Positions 51,563 through 62,590 are shown, numbered from the stretch's first letter. The stretch: 64,000 nucleotides of DNA from JABJAG01 sp038137215 (GCA_038137215.1 JAYQBG010000006.1:51968-115967), one strand, 5' to 3'. Numbers and translations: made by a program. The notes: generated from the sequence alone by a model not told the origin.

Positions 51563-52762
51563 ATGCACAACGACATACTCGATTCCCTGTCCGACTATCC
51601 GTTCGACCGCCTGCGCGCGCTGCTCGGCACAACCGAGCCGCCTGCCGGTGTGGCACCGATCCATATGCAGATCGGCGAGCCGAAACACGACGCACCGGCG
51701 TTCATCGGACCGATCCTGACCGAAGACATGTCGGAATGGGGCCGCTATCCGCCCCCCAACGGACCGGACGACCTGCGCAGCGCCATCGCCGACTGGCTGA
51801 CCACGCGCTACGACCTGCCCCGCGGCGCGGTCGATCCGAACCGGCACATCGCCATTGTTTCGGGCACCCGCGAGGCGCTGTTCATGGCCGCACTGCTGGC
51901 CGTGCCGACCCAAAAGGCCGGCACCACGCCTGCCGTGCTGATGCCGAACCCGTTCTATCAGGTCTATGTCGGCGCCGGCGCACTCGCCCGGGCCGATGTG
52001 GTCTATATGCCCGCCGGACCCGAAACAGGCTTTCAGCCTGACTTTACCCGGGTCGATGCAAAAGACCTCGCCCGGGCCGCTCTCGCCTATATCAATACGC
52101 CCGCCAACCCCCAGGGGTCGGTTGCGACGCTCGATCAGCTCGCATCCGCCATCGGTCAGGCACGCCAGCACGATTTTGTGCTCGCCGTCGATGAGTGTTA
52201 TTCCGAGATTTACACCGGCGAGAAACCGCCGGGGCTGTTCGATGCCTGCCGCGAACTGGGCGGTGAGGATCCTTTTGCCAATACGCTGGTCTTCCACAGC
52301 CTGAGCAAGCGCTCCAACGTGCCCGGCCTGCGATCAGGCTTCGTGGCGGGCGATCCCGCATTGATCCGCCTGCTGCTGCGATTGCGCCAGTATGGCGGTG
52401 CGCAGGTGCCGCTGCCGGTGATGCACGCCTCGGCCGCGCTGTGGCGCGACGAAGACCATGTGCGAGCCAGCCGCGATCTCTATCGGGCGAAGTTCGATCT
52501 CGCGATCGAGATGCTCAACGGCAAGTTCGGGGCTTTCCGGCCCGGTGGCGGGTTCTATCTCTGGCTCGACGTCAAAGACAGCGAGGCCGCGGCCTACAAG
52601 CTGTGGACGGAAGCCGGCCTGCGGGTTCTGCCCGGGGCATATCTGGCCCGCGACAATGCCGACGGCACCAATCCCGGCGCGGCGTATATCCGCATGGCGC
52701 TGGTCCACGACATCGATACGACGCGTGAGGCAATCACGCGGCTTTTGAACACGCTCGCCTGA
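51563..52762 (+). CDS. dapC: Class I/II aminotransferase, succinyldiaminopimelate transaminase-like
   Basis: A 399-residue PLP-dependent fold type I aminotransferase. The substrate entry region is IGEPKHDAPAFI, then GRYPPPNGPDDLR, typical of the DapC branch. AYINTPANPQGSVA is the NPxN-like PLP phosphate region, AVDECYSEIY holds the Asp that pairs with the pyridine nitrogen, and HSLSKRSNVPGLRSGFVAG holds the PLP Lys. It would convert N-succinyl-2-amino-6-ketopimelate in lysine and peptidoglycan synthesis. Position before ftsK fits the alphaproteobacterial order. Assignment to DapC rather than another aminotransferase rests on these motifs. Confidence 0.85.
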   Translation: MHNDILDSLSDYPFDRLRALLGTTEPPAGVAPIHMQIGEPKHDAPAFIGPILTEDMSEWGRYPPPNGPDDLRSAIADWLTTRYDLPRGAVDPNRHIAIVSGTREALFMAALLAVPTQKAGTTPAVLMPNPFYQVYVGAGALARADVVYMPAGPETGFQPDFTRVDAKDLARAALAYINTPANPQGSVATLDQLASAIGQARQHDFVLAVDECYSEIYTGEKPPGLFDACRELGGEDPFANTLVFHSLSKRSNVPGLRSGFVAGDPALIRLLLRLRQYGGAQVPLPVMHASAALWRDEDHVRASRDLYRAKFDLAIEMLNGKFGAFRPGGGFYLWLDVKDSEAAAYKLWTEAGLRVLPGAYLARDNADGTNPGAAYIRMALVHDIDTTREAITRLLNTLA

Positions 52763-52791
52763 CACCCGGGCGCAGACGAAGGACGAAGAAT

Positions 52792-55236
<2,445 letters not shown>

Positions 55237-55290
55237 AGATTCCTCAACAACCTGCAATCAAACCGGCCGCCATAACGCCAGCCCAAAGCT

Positions 55291-55381
55291 GTCATTGCGA
55301 GCGCAGCGAAGCAATCCAGTCCCTGTGCCGCGTGAAGGGATGATCTGGATTGCCGCGGTGCCTGCGGCACCTCGCAATGAC
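55291..55381. repeat. Long-armed palindromic intergenic repeat (GTCATTGCGAG type)
   Basis: GTCATTGCGAG and GCAATCCAG at the left pair with CTGGATTGC and CTCGCAATGAC at the right, with a smaller CCGCGG/CTGCGG-rich centre. The sequence type is one I recognise from many bacterial intergenic spaces. It sits between ftsK and lolA. Confidence 0.7.
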
Positions 55382-55456
55382 AAGGCAGTTGAAAATCCTC
55401 ATACCGCCACAAAATCGCCACTCGCACTCGCGCGCGCGAGGCCTTATCTATAAGCC

Positions 55457-56104
55457 ATGATCAAAATGAAGACATGGGCGCTAATCGGCGCATTTCTGCT
55501 GCTTTCCGCCTTTGCGGTGCCTGCGAGCCACGCCCAGGCCGTGCCGGCGGCCCTGTCGGAGGCGGACCGTGCCGACCTGGCGCGGATCGAGGCCTATCTC
55601 AATCAACTCACCACCATGGAAAGCCGGTTCATACAGTTTTCCGAGCAGGGTGTGGTCGAGGGCCGGATCTTTCTCGACCGCCCCGAACATCTGCGGATCG
55701 AATACGCCCCGCCCACACCGGTGCTGATGGTTGCCAGTGATATCATTCTGATGTTCCACGACACCGAGCTCAAGCAGACCTCCTTCCTGCCGGTCAGCGA
55801 AACCCCGGCCGGTTTCCTGCTCGACGACGAGATTGAGCTCGGCGGAGATCTGACCGTGACCGACTTCGAACGCGGCGCCCAGGCCTTCCGGGTGACGGTG
55901 GTCGAAACCGATCAGCCCGCGACCGGGTCGGTCTCGCTGATGTTCGAGGACAACCCGCTTCGCCTGGCCAAGTGGCGGGTCATCGACGCCCAGGGCACCG
56001 AGGTCGAAGTCGCCCTGAGGGAGCCGCGCTTCGGCGTGACCTTCGACAATCCCCGTGATTTGTTCTCGACCGTCGATCCCAACACCTCTATTTCTGTAGA
56101 CTGA
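55457..56104 (+). CDS. lolA: Outer-membrane lipoprotein carrier protein LolA-like
   Basis: A 215-residue periplasmic protein. The first 28 residues form a signal peptide (WALIGAFLLLSAFAVPASHAQA). The mature part begins with an Arg/Asp-rich helix, IEAYLNQLTTMESRFIQFSEQG, then GRIFLDRPEHLRIEYAPP, the LolA beta-sheet motif that forms the lipoprotein-binding half-barrel. LRLAKWRVIDAQGTEVEVAL is the closing strand region. LolA carries lipoproteins from LolCDE to the outer membrane. It follows ftsK as in other alphaproteobacteria, after a palindromic repeat. Confidence 0.9.
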   Translation: MIKMKTWALIGAFLLLSAFAVPASHAQAVPAALSEADRADLARIEAYLNQLTTMESRFIQFSEQGVVEGRIFLDRPEHLRIEYAPPTPVLMVASDIILMFHDTELKQTSFLPVSETPAGFLLDDEIELGGDLTVTDFERGAQAFRVTVVETDQPATGSVSLMFEDNPLRLAKWRVIDAQGTEVEVALREPRFGVTFDNPRDLFSTVDPNTSISVD

Positions 56105-56153
56105 TATTTGCCCGCGGCACGCTGGGCGCCTCCCGGAACCGCAAGAGTTTTGC

Positions 56154-56966
56154 ATGGCCCGCTCCGAAAAAATCCGTCCGCTGATTGGCGTCAATGCCGA
56201 GCTCAAGGACTATAACGGCTTCGACATGCTGGCGACCGGCTACAAGTATGTCGCCTCCGTGATTGAGGCCTGCGGCGCCGTGGCCGTGCTGGTCCCGACC
56301 ATGGGCGATGCCGAGCATGGCGGCGACTACCCCGTCGATGACGTGATCGATCGGCTCGACGGCATGGTGCTGACCGGCGGACGCAGCAATGTTGAGCCGC
56401 ATCATTACGACGGTGAACCGTTCCGGCCGGAAACCCTGCGCGATCCGCTGCGGGATTCGACCACCCTGCCATTGGCACGCAAATCCATCGAGCGCGGCCT
56501 GCCGATCTTCGGGATTTGCCGCGGCATCCAGGAAATCAACGTCGCATTGGGGGGTTCGCTGCACCCCTATCTGTGGGAGGTTGAGGGCTTCAACGATCAC
56601 CGCATGCCCCAGACAGACACCATGGCGAACCGCTTTGCGCCCCGGCACAAGGTGAAATTGTCGGAGGACGGTCTGTTCGCCGAGATCGCGCGCCGTGCCG
56701 GGATCGAGGGCCACGAGGTCACCGTGAACTCACTCCACGGCCAGGGCCTGAACCAGGTGGCCGACGGCCTGGTCGTCGAAGCCGTCAGCGAGGACGGGGT
56801 CGTCGAGGGCATTTCCATGCCCGACGCTCCGGGGTTTGTCATCGGCGTCCAGTGGCATGCCGAATTCCGCACCGAAGCCCACAGCTTCAACCGGGCGCTG
56901 TTCGAAACGTTCGGTGCGGCCGCGCGCCGCCGGGCCGCCGCCCGCCTGGGTGCCGACGTCGCCTGA
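56154..56966 (+). CDS. Gamma-glutamyl-gamma-aminobutyrate hydrolase-family (PuuD-like) glutamine amidotransferase
   Basis: A 270-residue class I glutamine amidotransferase/peptidase C26. The nucleophile Cys122 lies in FGICRGIQEINVALGGSL, and the catalytic His-Glu pair in VQWHAEFRTEAH. The N-terminal part has NAELKDYNGFDMLATGYKYV and VLTGGRSNVEPHHYD, the family's substrate loop. These enzymes cleave gamma-glutamyl-GABA in putrescine breakdown. No other put or puu gene is nearby, so its substrate is open. It begins 49 bp after lolA. Confidence 0.9.
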   Translation: MARSEKIRPLIGVNAELKDYNGFDMLATGYKYVASVIEACGAVAVLVPTMGDAEHGGDYPVDDVIDRLDGMVLTGGRSNVEPHHYDGEPFRPETLRDPLRDSTTLPLARKSIERGLPIFGICRGIQEINVALGGSLHPYLWEVEGFNDHRMPQTDTMANRFAPRHKVKLSEDGLFAEIARRAGIEGHEVTVNSLHGQGLNQVADGLVVEAVSEDGVVEGISMPDAPGFVIGVQWHAEFRTEAHSFNRALFETFGAAARRRAAARLGADVA

Positions 56967-57083
56967 CAGAGCTGTTTCGCCCACAACTCTTTTTCCCGTT
57001 TGTCCTCCTTCTGGCGGGTGACAAGCAACCAGTCGGCGCACTACAAAGACGGCTACAGCAACCCTTCAGGAAAGAGGTCAGGG

Positions 57084-57767
57084 ATGGATTTCGTCATTCC
57101 GGCACCCGAACAGGTGTCCGTCGCCGTTGTCGGCGAAAGCAAGCGTTTCCCGGTCCGCCGCATCTTCTGCGTCGGCCGCAACTATGTTGCCCATATTCGC
57201 GAGATGGGCGGCGACGAGCGCGATCCGCCCTTCTATTTCTGCAAGCCCGCCGACGCCATCGTGCCGACCGGCGCCACCATCGATTATCCGCCCCAGACCA
57301 ACAATTTCCATTTCGAGATGGAACTGGTTGCAGCCATCGGCAAGGGCGGTGCGAACATTTCCGAGGACGACGCCCTCGACCACGTCTATGGCTATGCCAC
57401 CGGGCTCGACATGACCCGGCGCGATGTCCAGATCGCCCATCGCGAGAAGGGCCGCCCCTGGGATATGGGCAAGGGCTTTGACCAGTCCGCCCCCTGCGGC
57501 GACATCCATCCGGTGTCCGAGGTCGGGCATTTCCCGGAAGGCAATATCTGGCTGAAGGTGAACGGTGAGACGAAACAGGATTCCGATCTCAAGCTGATGA
57601 TCTGGAACCTGCAGGAAACCATCGCCAATCTCTCAGGCCTGGTCACGCTGGCCCCCGGCGACCTGATCTACACCGGCACGCCCGACGGCGTCGGCCCGGT
57701 GGTCTCCGGCGACAAGATGCACGGTCACATCGACGGTTTGAGCGACATCGAAATCTCGGTGCGCTGA
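57084..57767 (+). CDS. Fumarylacetoacetate hydrolase-family protein
   Basis: A 227-residue FAH-family enzyme of the short (YcgM/FAHD1-like) type. PVRRIFCVGRNYVAHIREMG is the N-terminal block, then FYFCKPADAIV, then FHFEMELVAAIGKGG with the Glu-x-Glu metal ligands, and ATGLDMTRRDVQ with Asp. DLIYTGTPDGVGPV is the late GTP motif. The family acts as acylpyruvate hydrolase or oxaloacetate decarboxylase, or on fumarylpyruvate. ATG 57084 has AGAGGTCAGGG before it and is preferred over 57000. It precedes xthA by 6 bp. Confidence 0.9.
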   Translation: MDFVIPAPEQVSVAVVGESKRFPVRRIFCVGRNYVAHIREMGGDERDPPFYFCKPADAIVPTGATIDYPPQTNNFHFEMELVAAIGKGGANISEDDALDHVYGYATGLDMTRRDVQIAHREKGRPWDMGKGFDQSAPCGDIHPVSEVGHFPEGNIWLKVNGETKQDSDLKLMIWNLQETIANLSGLVTLAPGDLIYTGTPDGVGPVVSGDKMHGHIDGLSDIEISVR

Positions 57768-57773
57768 TCCGCC

Positions 57774-58562
57774 ATGCGGATTGCGACCTGGAACATCAAT
57801 TCGGTGCGGCTTCGGGCGCCGCTGTTTGCGCAGCTCGAAAAACAGGCCGCACCGGATATCGTCTGCCTGCAAGAAACCAAGGTGGTCGATGAGCTGTTCC
57901 CCCATAACGCCCTGAGCGATCTCTATCCCCACCGCCATGTGCGCGGGATGAAGGGCTATAACGGCGTTGCCATCCTCGCGAAGGTGCCCTTCACGGCCAC
58001 CGGCGGGAACGACTGGTGCGGGCGCGAGGACACGCGGCACATCTCGGTCAGGATCAAGGGCGGTGTGGAAATCCACAATTTCTACGTCCCCGCCGGGGGC
58101 GATGAACCCGACCCGGACAAGAACGAGAAGTTCGCCCACAAGCTCTCCTTCCTCGACGAGGTGACGAACTGGTGGCAGGAGACGGCCACGCCCCGGGCCA
58201 AACGGATCATGGTCGGCGACCTGAACATCGCCCCGCTGGAATCCGATGTCTGGTCCCACAAGCAGTTGCTCAAGGTGGTCAGCCACACGCCCGTCGAAGT
58301 CGAGCGGCTCGACCGGATGATGGCAGCCCATGACTGGATCGACGCCGTGCGTCACTTCGCGCCCGAACCGGAAAAGCTCTACAGCTGGTGGAGCTACCGC
58401 TCGAAGGACTGGCGGGCCGGGGACCGGGGCCGCCGTCTCGATCATGTCTGGGTGACGCCACCCCTCAGGAACAAGCTGCGCGGCTTTGAGATCATCAAGG
58501 ACGCCCGCGACTGGACCAAGGCCTCCGACCACGTCCCCGTGATCGTCGATATCGACCTCTAG
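57774..58562 (+). CDS. xthA: Exodeoxyribonuclease III
   Basis: A 262-residue AP endonuclease of the EEP fold. RIATWNINSVRLRAPL contains the Asn ligand, CLQETKVVD the metal-binding Glu, MVGDLNIAPLESDV the Asp and Asn, RRLDHVWVT the late Asp-His, and ASDHVPVIVDIDL the catalytic Asp-His. It cuts abasic sites in DNA repair. Length and motif order are normal for XthA/ExoA. It lies 6 bp after the FAH-family gene, and its position after ftsK and lolA matches other alphaproteobacteria. Confidence 0.95.
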   Translation: MRIATWNINSVRLRAPLFAQLEKQAAPDIVCLQETKVVDELFPHNALSDLYPHRHVRGMKGYNGVAILAKVPFTATGGNDWCGREDTRHISVRIKGGVEIHNFYVPAGGDEPDPDKNEKFAHKLSFLDEVTNWWQETATPRAKRIMVGDLNIAPLESDVWSHKQLLKVVSHTPVEVERLDRMMAAHDWIDAVRHFAPEPEKLYSWWSYRSKDWRAGDRGRRLDHVWVTPPLRNKLRGFEIIKDARDWTKASDHVPVIVDIDL

Positions 58563-58596
58563 TCTCACACACCGTCATACAAGGGCTTTTCCGAAA

Positions 58597-58663
58597 ACCC
58601 TCATGCTGAGCTTGTCGAAGTATGAGGGTGCGCCTTCACCCTTCGTCAGGCTTCAGGGTGAGG
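58597..58663. repeat. Composite palindromic repeat (CCCTCATGCTGAGC type)
   Basis: The first unit pairs ACCCTCAT with ATGAGGGT around a GCTGAGCTTGTCGAAG core, a sequence type common in alphaproteobacterial intergenic spaces. A second inverted pair, TCACCCT with AGGGTGA, follows at once. It lies between xthA and the convergent methyltransferase gene and could also slow transcription. Confidence 0.7.
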
Positions 58664-58680
58664 GCTTCGTGTGACGGGGC

Positions 58681-59169
58681 CTAGGCGGGCACCCGGTACA
58701 TAAAATAGCGCTCGGCGGGCACACCCTCGGGCAGGGGCAGGGGTTCCCATCCCGTGTCGGGGAACGGATTGTTTGCCACCAGCACCGCGCCCGGCACCAG
58801 CAGCGGCCGCAACAGCGGGATGAGCGCGGCGGTGAACGGTGCGTCCTCGGCGGTGTCCGTGCCCAGATCGGAATGGACCAGCGCGACGCCGCCGGCGAAA
58901 CGGTCGGCAACCCGGGCCAGGCTCTCCGTCGCATCCCCGAGGATCATGTGATCGGAATCGGGGGTCGATTTCGGATTGGCATTCACGGCCCGGTCGAACA
59001 CGAAAATCTCGCGCGACGGCAATATTTCACGCAGATGGTCAAAGGTGCGGCCGTTTCCCAGCCCCAGATCGAACACCACGCCGGGGACATCCGAAATCAT
59101 CCGGGCGGCCGTGTTCAGGCAGTCGCGCTGGGCCTGCATGCGGCGAATAAAGCTGTCGAGACGGCTCAT
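58681..59169 (-). CDS. SAM-dependent methyltransferase, PF12692-like
   Basis: A 162-residue protein. VVFDLGLGNGRTFDHLREILPSREIFVFDRAV is a SAM-binding motif I with LGLGNG in place of the usual GxGxG, as in the Methyltransf_17 family. GGVALVHSDLGTDTAED is motif IV-like, and LLVPGAVLVANNPF the late strand. The gene is the last of a minus-strand group with a cNMP-binding protein, an ABC transporter remnant and a deacetylase. It starts 19 bp after the cNMP-binding gene stop. Its substrate is unknown. Confidence 0.78.
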   Translation of the reverse strand: MSRLDSFIRRMQAQRDCLNTAARMISDVPGVVFDLGLGNGRTFDHLREILPSREIFVFDRAVNANPKSTPDSDHMILGDATESLARVADRFAGGVALVHSDLGTDTAEDAPFTAALIPLLRPLLVPGAVLVANNPFPDTGWEPLPLPEGVPAERYFMYRVPA

Positions 59170-59188
59170 GACGGGGGAACGGCGCCGG

Positions 59189-59641
59189 TCAGGCGTTCTG
59201 GGCCAGGGCTTCGCGCAACTGCTGGGTGGTGTGCTCCAGTCGCGAGGCCAGTTCGCGCATGATCTCCACCGACATCTCCGGGAACTCGGCCACCAGACGG
59301 AAGAACAGGTCCTTGGTGATCCGCAGGGTCACCGTCTGGGCTGTGGCCTGGACGGTTGCGGTGCGTGGCACGTCGCAGAGGATCGCGATCTCGCCGACGA
59401 AATCATTTCGGGCCAGGGTCGCCACCTCGATCTCGCCCTGGTCAGTATCGACCAGAATCTTCGCCTATCCATCGACGATGATATAGGCCGCATCGCCGAC
59501 ATCGCCCTGCCGAAACAGCACCTGATCGGCCTCATAGGTGATCCGCTCGGCCGTGAAGGCCAGAAGCTTCAGCTTCGATGGCTCGAGCTTGGCAAAGAGC
59601 GGAATGTTCCGCAGCAGTTCGACTTCTTCGTTCAGGCTCAC
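59189..59641 (-). pseudogene. Cyclic nucleotide-binding domain protein interrupted by an in-frame TAG
   Basis: From GTG 59641 the frame reads SLNEEVELLRNIPLFAKLE, the cNMP domain start, then LFRQGDVGDAAYIIVDG, then TAG (59465-59467), then AKILVDTDQGEIEVATLARNDFVGEIAILCDVPRTATVQ. GEIAIL and the PRTATV phosphate-binding loop are intact, and the C-terminal helix follows. The stop falls where the family has Glu (VDGEA), so a single GAG to TAG change explains it. Total length would be about 150 residues. It encodes a stand-alone cNMP sensor beside an ABC gene. Confidence 0.85.
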
Positions 59642-59690
59642 GTCTTTGTCTCCCGATGGCCGCTGACCGGCCCCCTGTCACATTCCGGCA

Positions 59691-60121
59691 TCAGGCGCTT
59701 TCCAGCAAACCGCGCAATGCCGTCCCATCCTTGTCGAGTTCGCCGAAGGCCCCGTCCTCGGCCACGCGGCCGTCATCGAGAACAATCACCCGGTCGAACC
59801 TCGAGGCCATCCCGGCCCGGTTCACGATCCACACAATGCCCCGGCGCTCACGCGCCTCGAGGACTTTCTCCGCCAGCCGGTCCTGGGCCAACGGATCGAG
59901 GGCCGAGGTGGATTCGCTGAGGATCATCAGGTCCGCGCGTTTGAGCAGGGCCCGGGCGATTCCCAGCTTCTGCCGCTGACCCGTCGAAAGACGCGAGCCG
60001 CCGACCCCCACCTCAAACTCCAGTCCCGCCTCGAGAACGGCGCCACGCAGGCCGCCACGCCCAGCCCGGCGCGGAGCAGATCCGCGTTCAGATCGCGGCG
60101 ATGGTAGCGGAGTACACTCAT
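59691..60121 (-). pseudogene. ABC transporter gene collapsed by a large internal deletion
   Basis: It starts with ATG 60121 overlapping the deacetylase stop, reading MSVLRYHRRDLNADLLRAGLGVAA, the start of a transporter N-terminus. After about 25 codons that frame ends its plausible match. From about 60050 another frame gives the end of an ABC ATPase: GVGGSRLSTGQRQKLGIARAL (signature LSTGQ), then DLMILSESTSALD (Walker B and D-loop) and VWIVNRAGMASRFDRVIVLDDGRV (H-loop region; the usual His is Asn). The membrane domain, Walker A and Q-loop, several hundred residues, are missing. Real deletion or assembly collapse cannot be told apart. Confidence 0.78.
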
Positions 60122-60951
60122 GGGGCGGGAAACATCTCTTCTGCAGCCAGCCACCGTACCGCGCCATGGGCACGTGTCCGTGCGACAAACTCACTCAGGA
60201 AGTCGGTGGATTCTCCGTCGAGCACAGCGTGGTGCGTCATCAGGCCGGTGGCCTCTTCCCGATCGGCCGCGCCGGTGCGACGGGCAGACAGATGGGCGAC
60301 GGTGTTACACAAAATGGTTTCGACCCCGAGAAATCCGCCGGCGCTTCCCGTGCGCTTGCCGCGCCAGTCCACCAGATCGACATGCACATTGTTGGCGCGC
60401 AGCCCGGCAATCGGATCGGGCCGCGTCCGCGCACCGATGGTGCTCAGGCCGCGAAAGCCCAGTTCGGGCAGGAACGGGATCAGATGCGCAGCGATCCGGT
60501 TCCAGGGGGGTACCAGAACGGGCAGGTGGCCGGGGAAGGATTCCAGCGCCTGGGCGCCGGTTGCCAGGTCGCCGATCACATAGGCAGCCGGACGGCTGTC
60601 ATCCAGCTCGATCTTGCGGGCCTGCGGGTCGGCAAAATTCTTGTGGGAATATCCGTGCTGCAGGACGCAGCAGTCATTGGTATCTCCCAGGCGCGTGTGA
60701 AGGGCGGCGGTGGCCCGGGCCGGGATCACGGCCAGCGCCAGCGGCACATCAAGTGTGTCCCGCAGGTTCAGCAAGGTGTCGAGCGCGTCGGTGTGGTCGG
60801 CCGCGTCGTCGTCGCGCCACCAGAATGTGGCAGTGCGCCCGGCCTCCTGCCAGAGGTCGAGCTCGCGCGTGAGGGCTTCCCAAGCCATTTCCGGCTTCTG
60901 CGCGCCTTTGGTCAGCGCCAAGGCCATGGATCTGTACAACTCTCCCTGCAT
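60118..60951 (-). CDS. Polysaccharide deacetylase-family protein
   Basis: A 277-residue NodB-like/DUF2334-type protein. TATFWWRDDDAADHTDAL holds the metal-binding Asp cluster, and CCVLQHGYSHKNFADP the metal-binding His pair. VLVPPWNRIAAHLIPFLPELGFRG is the late catalytic block. No signal peptide is present, so it acts in the cytoplasm or is exported another way. ATG 60951 has GAGGGG ahead; a TTG 15 bases upstream is an alternative. It overlaps the ABC gene start by ATGA. It probably removes acetyl groups from a sugar or related compound. Confidence 0.82.
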   Translation of the reverse strand: MQGELYRSMALALTKGAQKPEMAWEALTRELDLWQEAGRTATFWWRDDDAADHTDALDTLLNLRDTLDVPLALAVIPARATAALHTRLGDTNDCCVLQHGYSHKNFADPQARKIELDDSRPAAYVIGDLATGAQALESFPGHLPVLVPPWNRIAAHLIPFLPELGFRGLSTIGARTRPDPIAGLRANNVHVDLVDWRGKRTGSAGGFLGVETILCNTVAHLSARRTGAADREEATGLMTHHAVLDGESTDFLSEFVARTRAHGAVRWLAAEEMFPAP

Positions 60952-61000
60952 ATCCGGGCCCCTCAACCCGGATAGACTTGCTGTATGTACAGTAGCCGGA

Positions 61001-61090
61001 TCAGGCCTCGGGGGTCACCTCGTTTTCGTCAGTTTCACGTCCGATTTCGGCATTTCGATGAATTTTCAGGGCCTCTCGCAGGGCGGCGCC
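61001..61090 (-). pseudogene. C-terminal tail of an unidentified operon gene
   Basis: On the minus strand an open frame reads VDFAGAALREALKIHRNAEIG and ends in an acidic tail before TGA at 61001, about 50 bp ahead of the deacetylase start. Its position and helical, acidic tail suggest it is the end of a real upstream gene cut off where it meets the OppF/DppF fragment. I cannot identify the protein. Confidence 0.4.
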
Positions 61091-61357
61091 GGCGAAATCA
61101 ACTATTTCAACAAGGGACAGCCGGTCGATGTGCTGGGCCTCAAGAGACGCGAGCTGAAGGATTTCCGGCGCCGCATCCAGTTCATGTTCCAGGACCCCTT
61201 CGGCTCCCTGAACCCGCGCATGACCGTCTATGACATCATTTCCGAACCGCTGGTGATCCACGAGATCGGCACGGCCCAGACGCGCGCCGACACCGTGCGC
61301 GAACTGATGCGGCTAGTCGGGCAACCCGACACCCCTGACCGTCGAAACAAATCGTGA
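61091..61357 (+). pseudogene. Internal fragment of an oligopeptide/dipeptide ABC ATPase (OppF/DppF-like)
   Basis: The frame from about 61091 reads GEINYFNKGQPVDVLGLKRRELKDFRRR, then QFMFQDPFGSLNPRMTVYDI, the Q-loop region (QDPFGSLNPRM) of OppF/DppF, then ISEPLVIHEIG and RELMRLVG. Walker A is missing at the left and the signature and Walker B are missing at the right. Both ends stop abruptly, so it is an internal piece of about 80 residues, not a gene start. Nothing near it is an Opp/Dpp transporter. It lies between the deacetylase operon and the MBL hydrolase gene. Confidence 0.8.
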
Positions 61358-61522
61358 CAACATCCCCCGGACCGTCCTTTCATGACCGCCGCACCGGCGC
61401 GCGCATGTCTTCCAGAGCACCATATGGGCATGGCGCAGAACACGCACCTATCAAAGCAGCGTGATCGAGCGTCAATGCGCGATCACCGGGTTGCAGGAGA
61501 ATCGGTGCCCCGGTTGCGCCGG

Positions 61523-62356
61523 CTAAACCGTCAGCGTCAGGCCTTCACGCGCGACGACCGTGTTTTCAAAACCGTCGCGGGCCTCACGCTCCACCTGCGC
61601 CATGAAGTCGTCGTCATGGGAGGGGTCGTGATGGAAGGGGACAAAGGTCTTCACGCCCGCCATCTCGGCCAGCGCCGCGCCTTCCTGCCATGTCGAATGA
61701 CCCCAGCCGCGATAGGTGGGGTACTCTTCGGCGGTGTAGGTGGCATCGTAGATGAACACATCTGCACCCTCGATCAAGCCGAGAATGTTTTCATCATGGG
61801 TGCCCTCGACGTGCTCGGTGTCGGTGACATAGCAGATCGCCCCGCCGCCATATTCGATCCGGTAACCGGTCGCGCCATTGGGATGATTGAGCGGACAGGT
61901 CCGCACCTCCGCACCGCAGGACAGGGTGAAACTTTCCCCGGCGCGGAAATTAATGAAGGTCTTGTCGGCCGCCATCACCCCCATGGGGATCGGAAACAGC
62001 GGGTCGGTCATCATGGTGCAGAGCACATCCTCGAGCGGGCGTTCGGGCGCGAGATGCCCTGCCCAGAGACGCATGCTGCTGCCCGGCGTATAGGCCGGTG
62101 CATAGAACGGAAGCCCCACGATGTGGTCGAGATGGGTGTGGCTGAGCAGCAAATCGGCATCGACCGGCGTGCCCTTCTCGAAGGAATTGCCCAGCGGGCG
62201 CAGGCCGGTACCGGCATCCAGGATCACCCGATGCTCACCGCACAGCACCTCGACGCAGGAGGTGTTGCCGCCATAGGTCGTGGTCTCGGGTCCCGGGCAG
62301 GCAATGGAACCGCGCACGCCCCAGAAGCGCACGGACACGCCGTCGGCGGCGCTCAT
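61523..62356 (-). CDS. MBL-fold metallohydrolase
   Basis: A 277-residue metallo-beta-lactamase-fold enzyme. VILDAGTGLRPLGN precedes LLLSHTHLDHIVGLPF, the HxHxDH zinc site. CYVTDTEH has the bridging Asp region, and VFIYDATYTAEEY and HSTWQEGAALAEMAGV the late ligands; FVPFHHDPSHDD is the end of the fold. This arrangement is typical of RNase Z-like/cAMP phosphodiesterase-type MBL proteins, with an N-terminal SVRFWGVRGSIACPGP. ATG 62356 is chosen. The substrate is unknown. It is divergent from the MFS gene, 234 bp apart. Confidence 0.9.
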   Translation of the reverse strand: MSAADGVSVRFWGVRGSIACPGPETTTYGGNTSCVEVLCGEHRVILDAGTGLRPLGNSFEKGTPVDADLLLSHTHLDHIVGLPFYAPAYTPGSSMRLWAGHLAPERPLEDVLCTMMTDPLFPIPMGVMAADKTFINFRAGESFTLSCGAEVRTCPLNHPNGATGYRIEYGGGAICYVTDTEHVEGTHDENILGLIEGADVFIYDATYTAEEYPTYRGWGHSTWQEGAALAEMAGVKTFVPFHHDPSHDDDFMAQVEREARDGFENTVVAREGLTLTV

Positions 62357-62590
62357 CGGATCACACCCTGGAGCACACACACGCAGAATGCGATTGCGCA
62401 GGAAACGGCGCTCTTTGGCGCCTGCTGTATCGGTTTCAGGACCATCGGAGCGGAGTTTGCATGAACGTGCTGCAAACCGAAAGTGCCGGTCCGATATAGC
62501 CGGATATCAAAGATTATCGTCATTTCCGGGGACTTGTGCGGTGCATCCCGGCACGACATGATCCGCGCACGCCCAGATCGGAAGCCTCTC

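Noticed and set aside
61358..61522. Possible small gene between the OppF fragment and the MBL gene
   Set aside because: Open frames here have no ribosome binding site, no recognisable motif and run into the antisense of the MBL gene.
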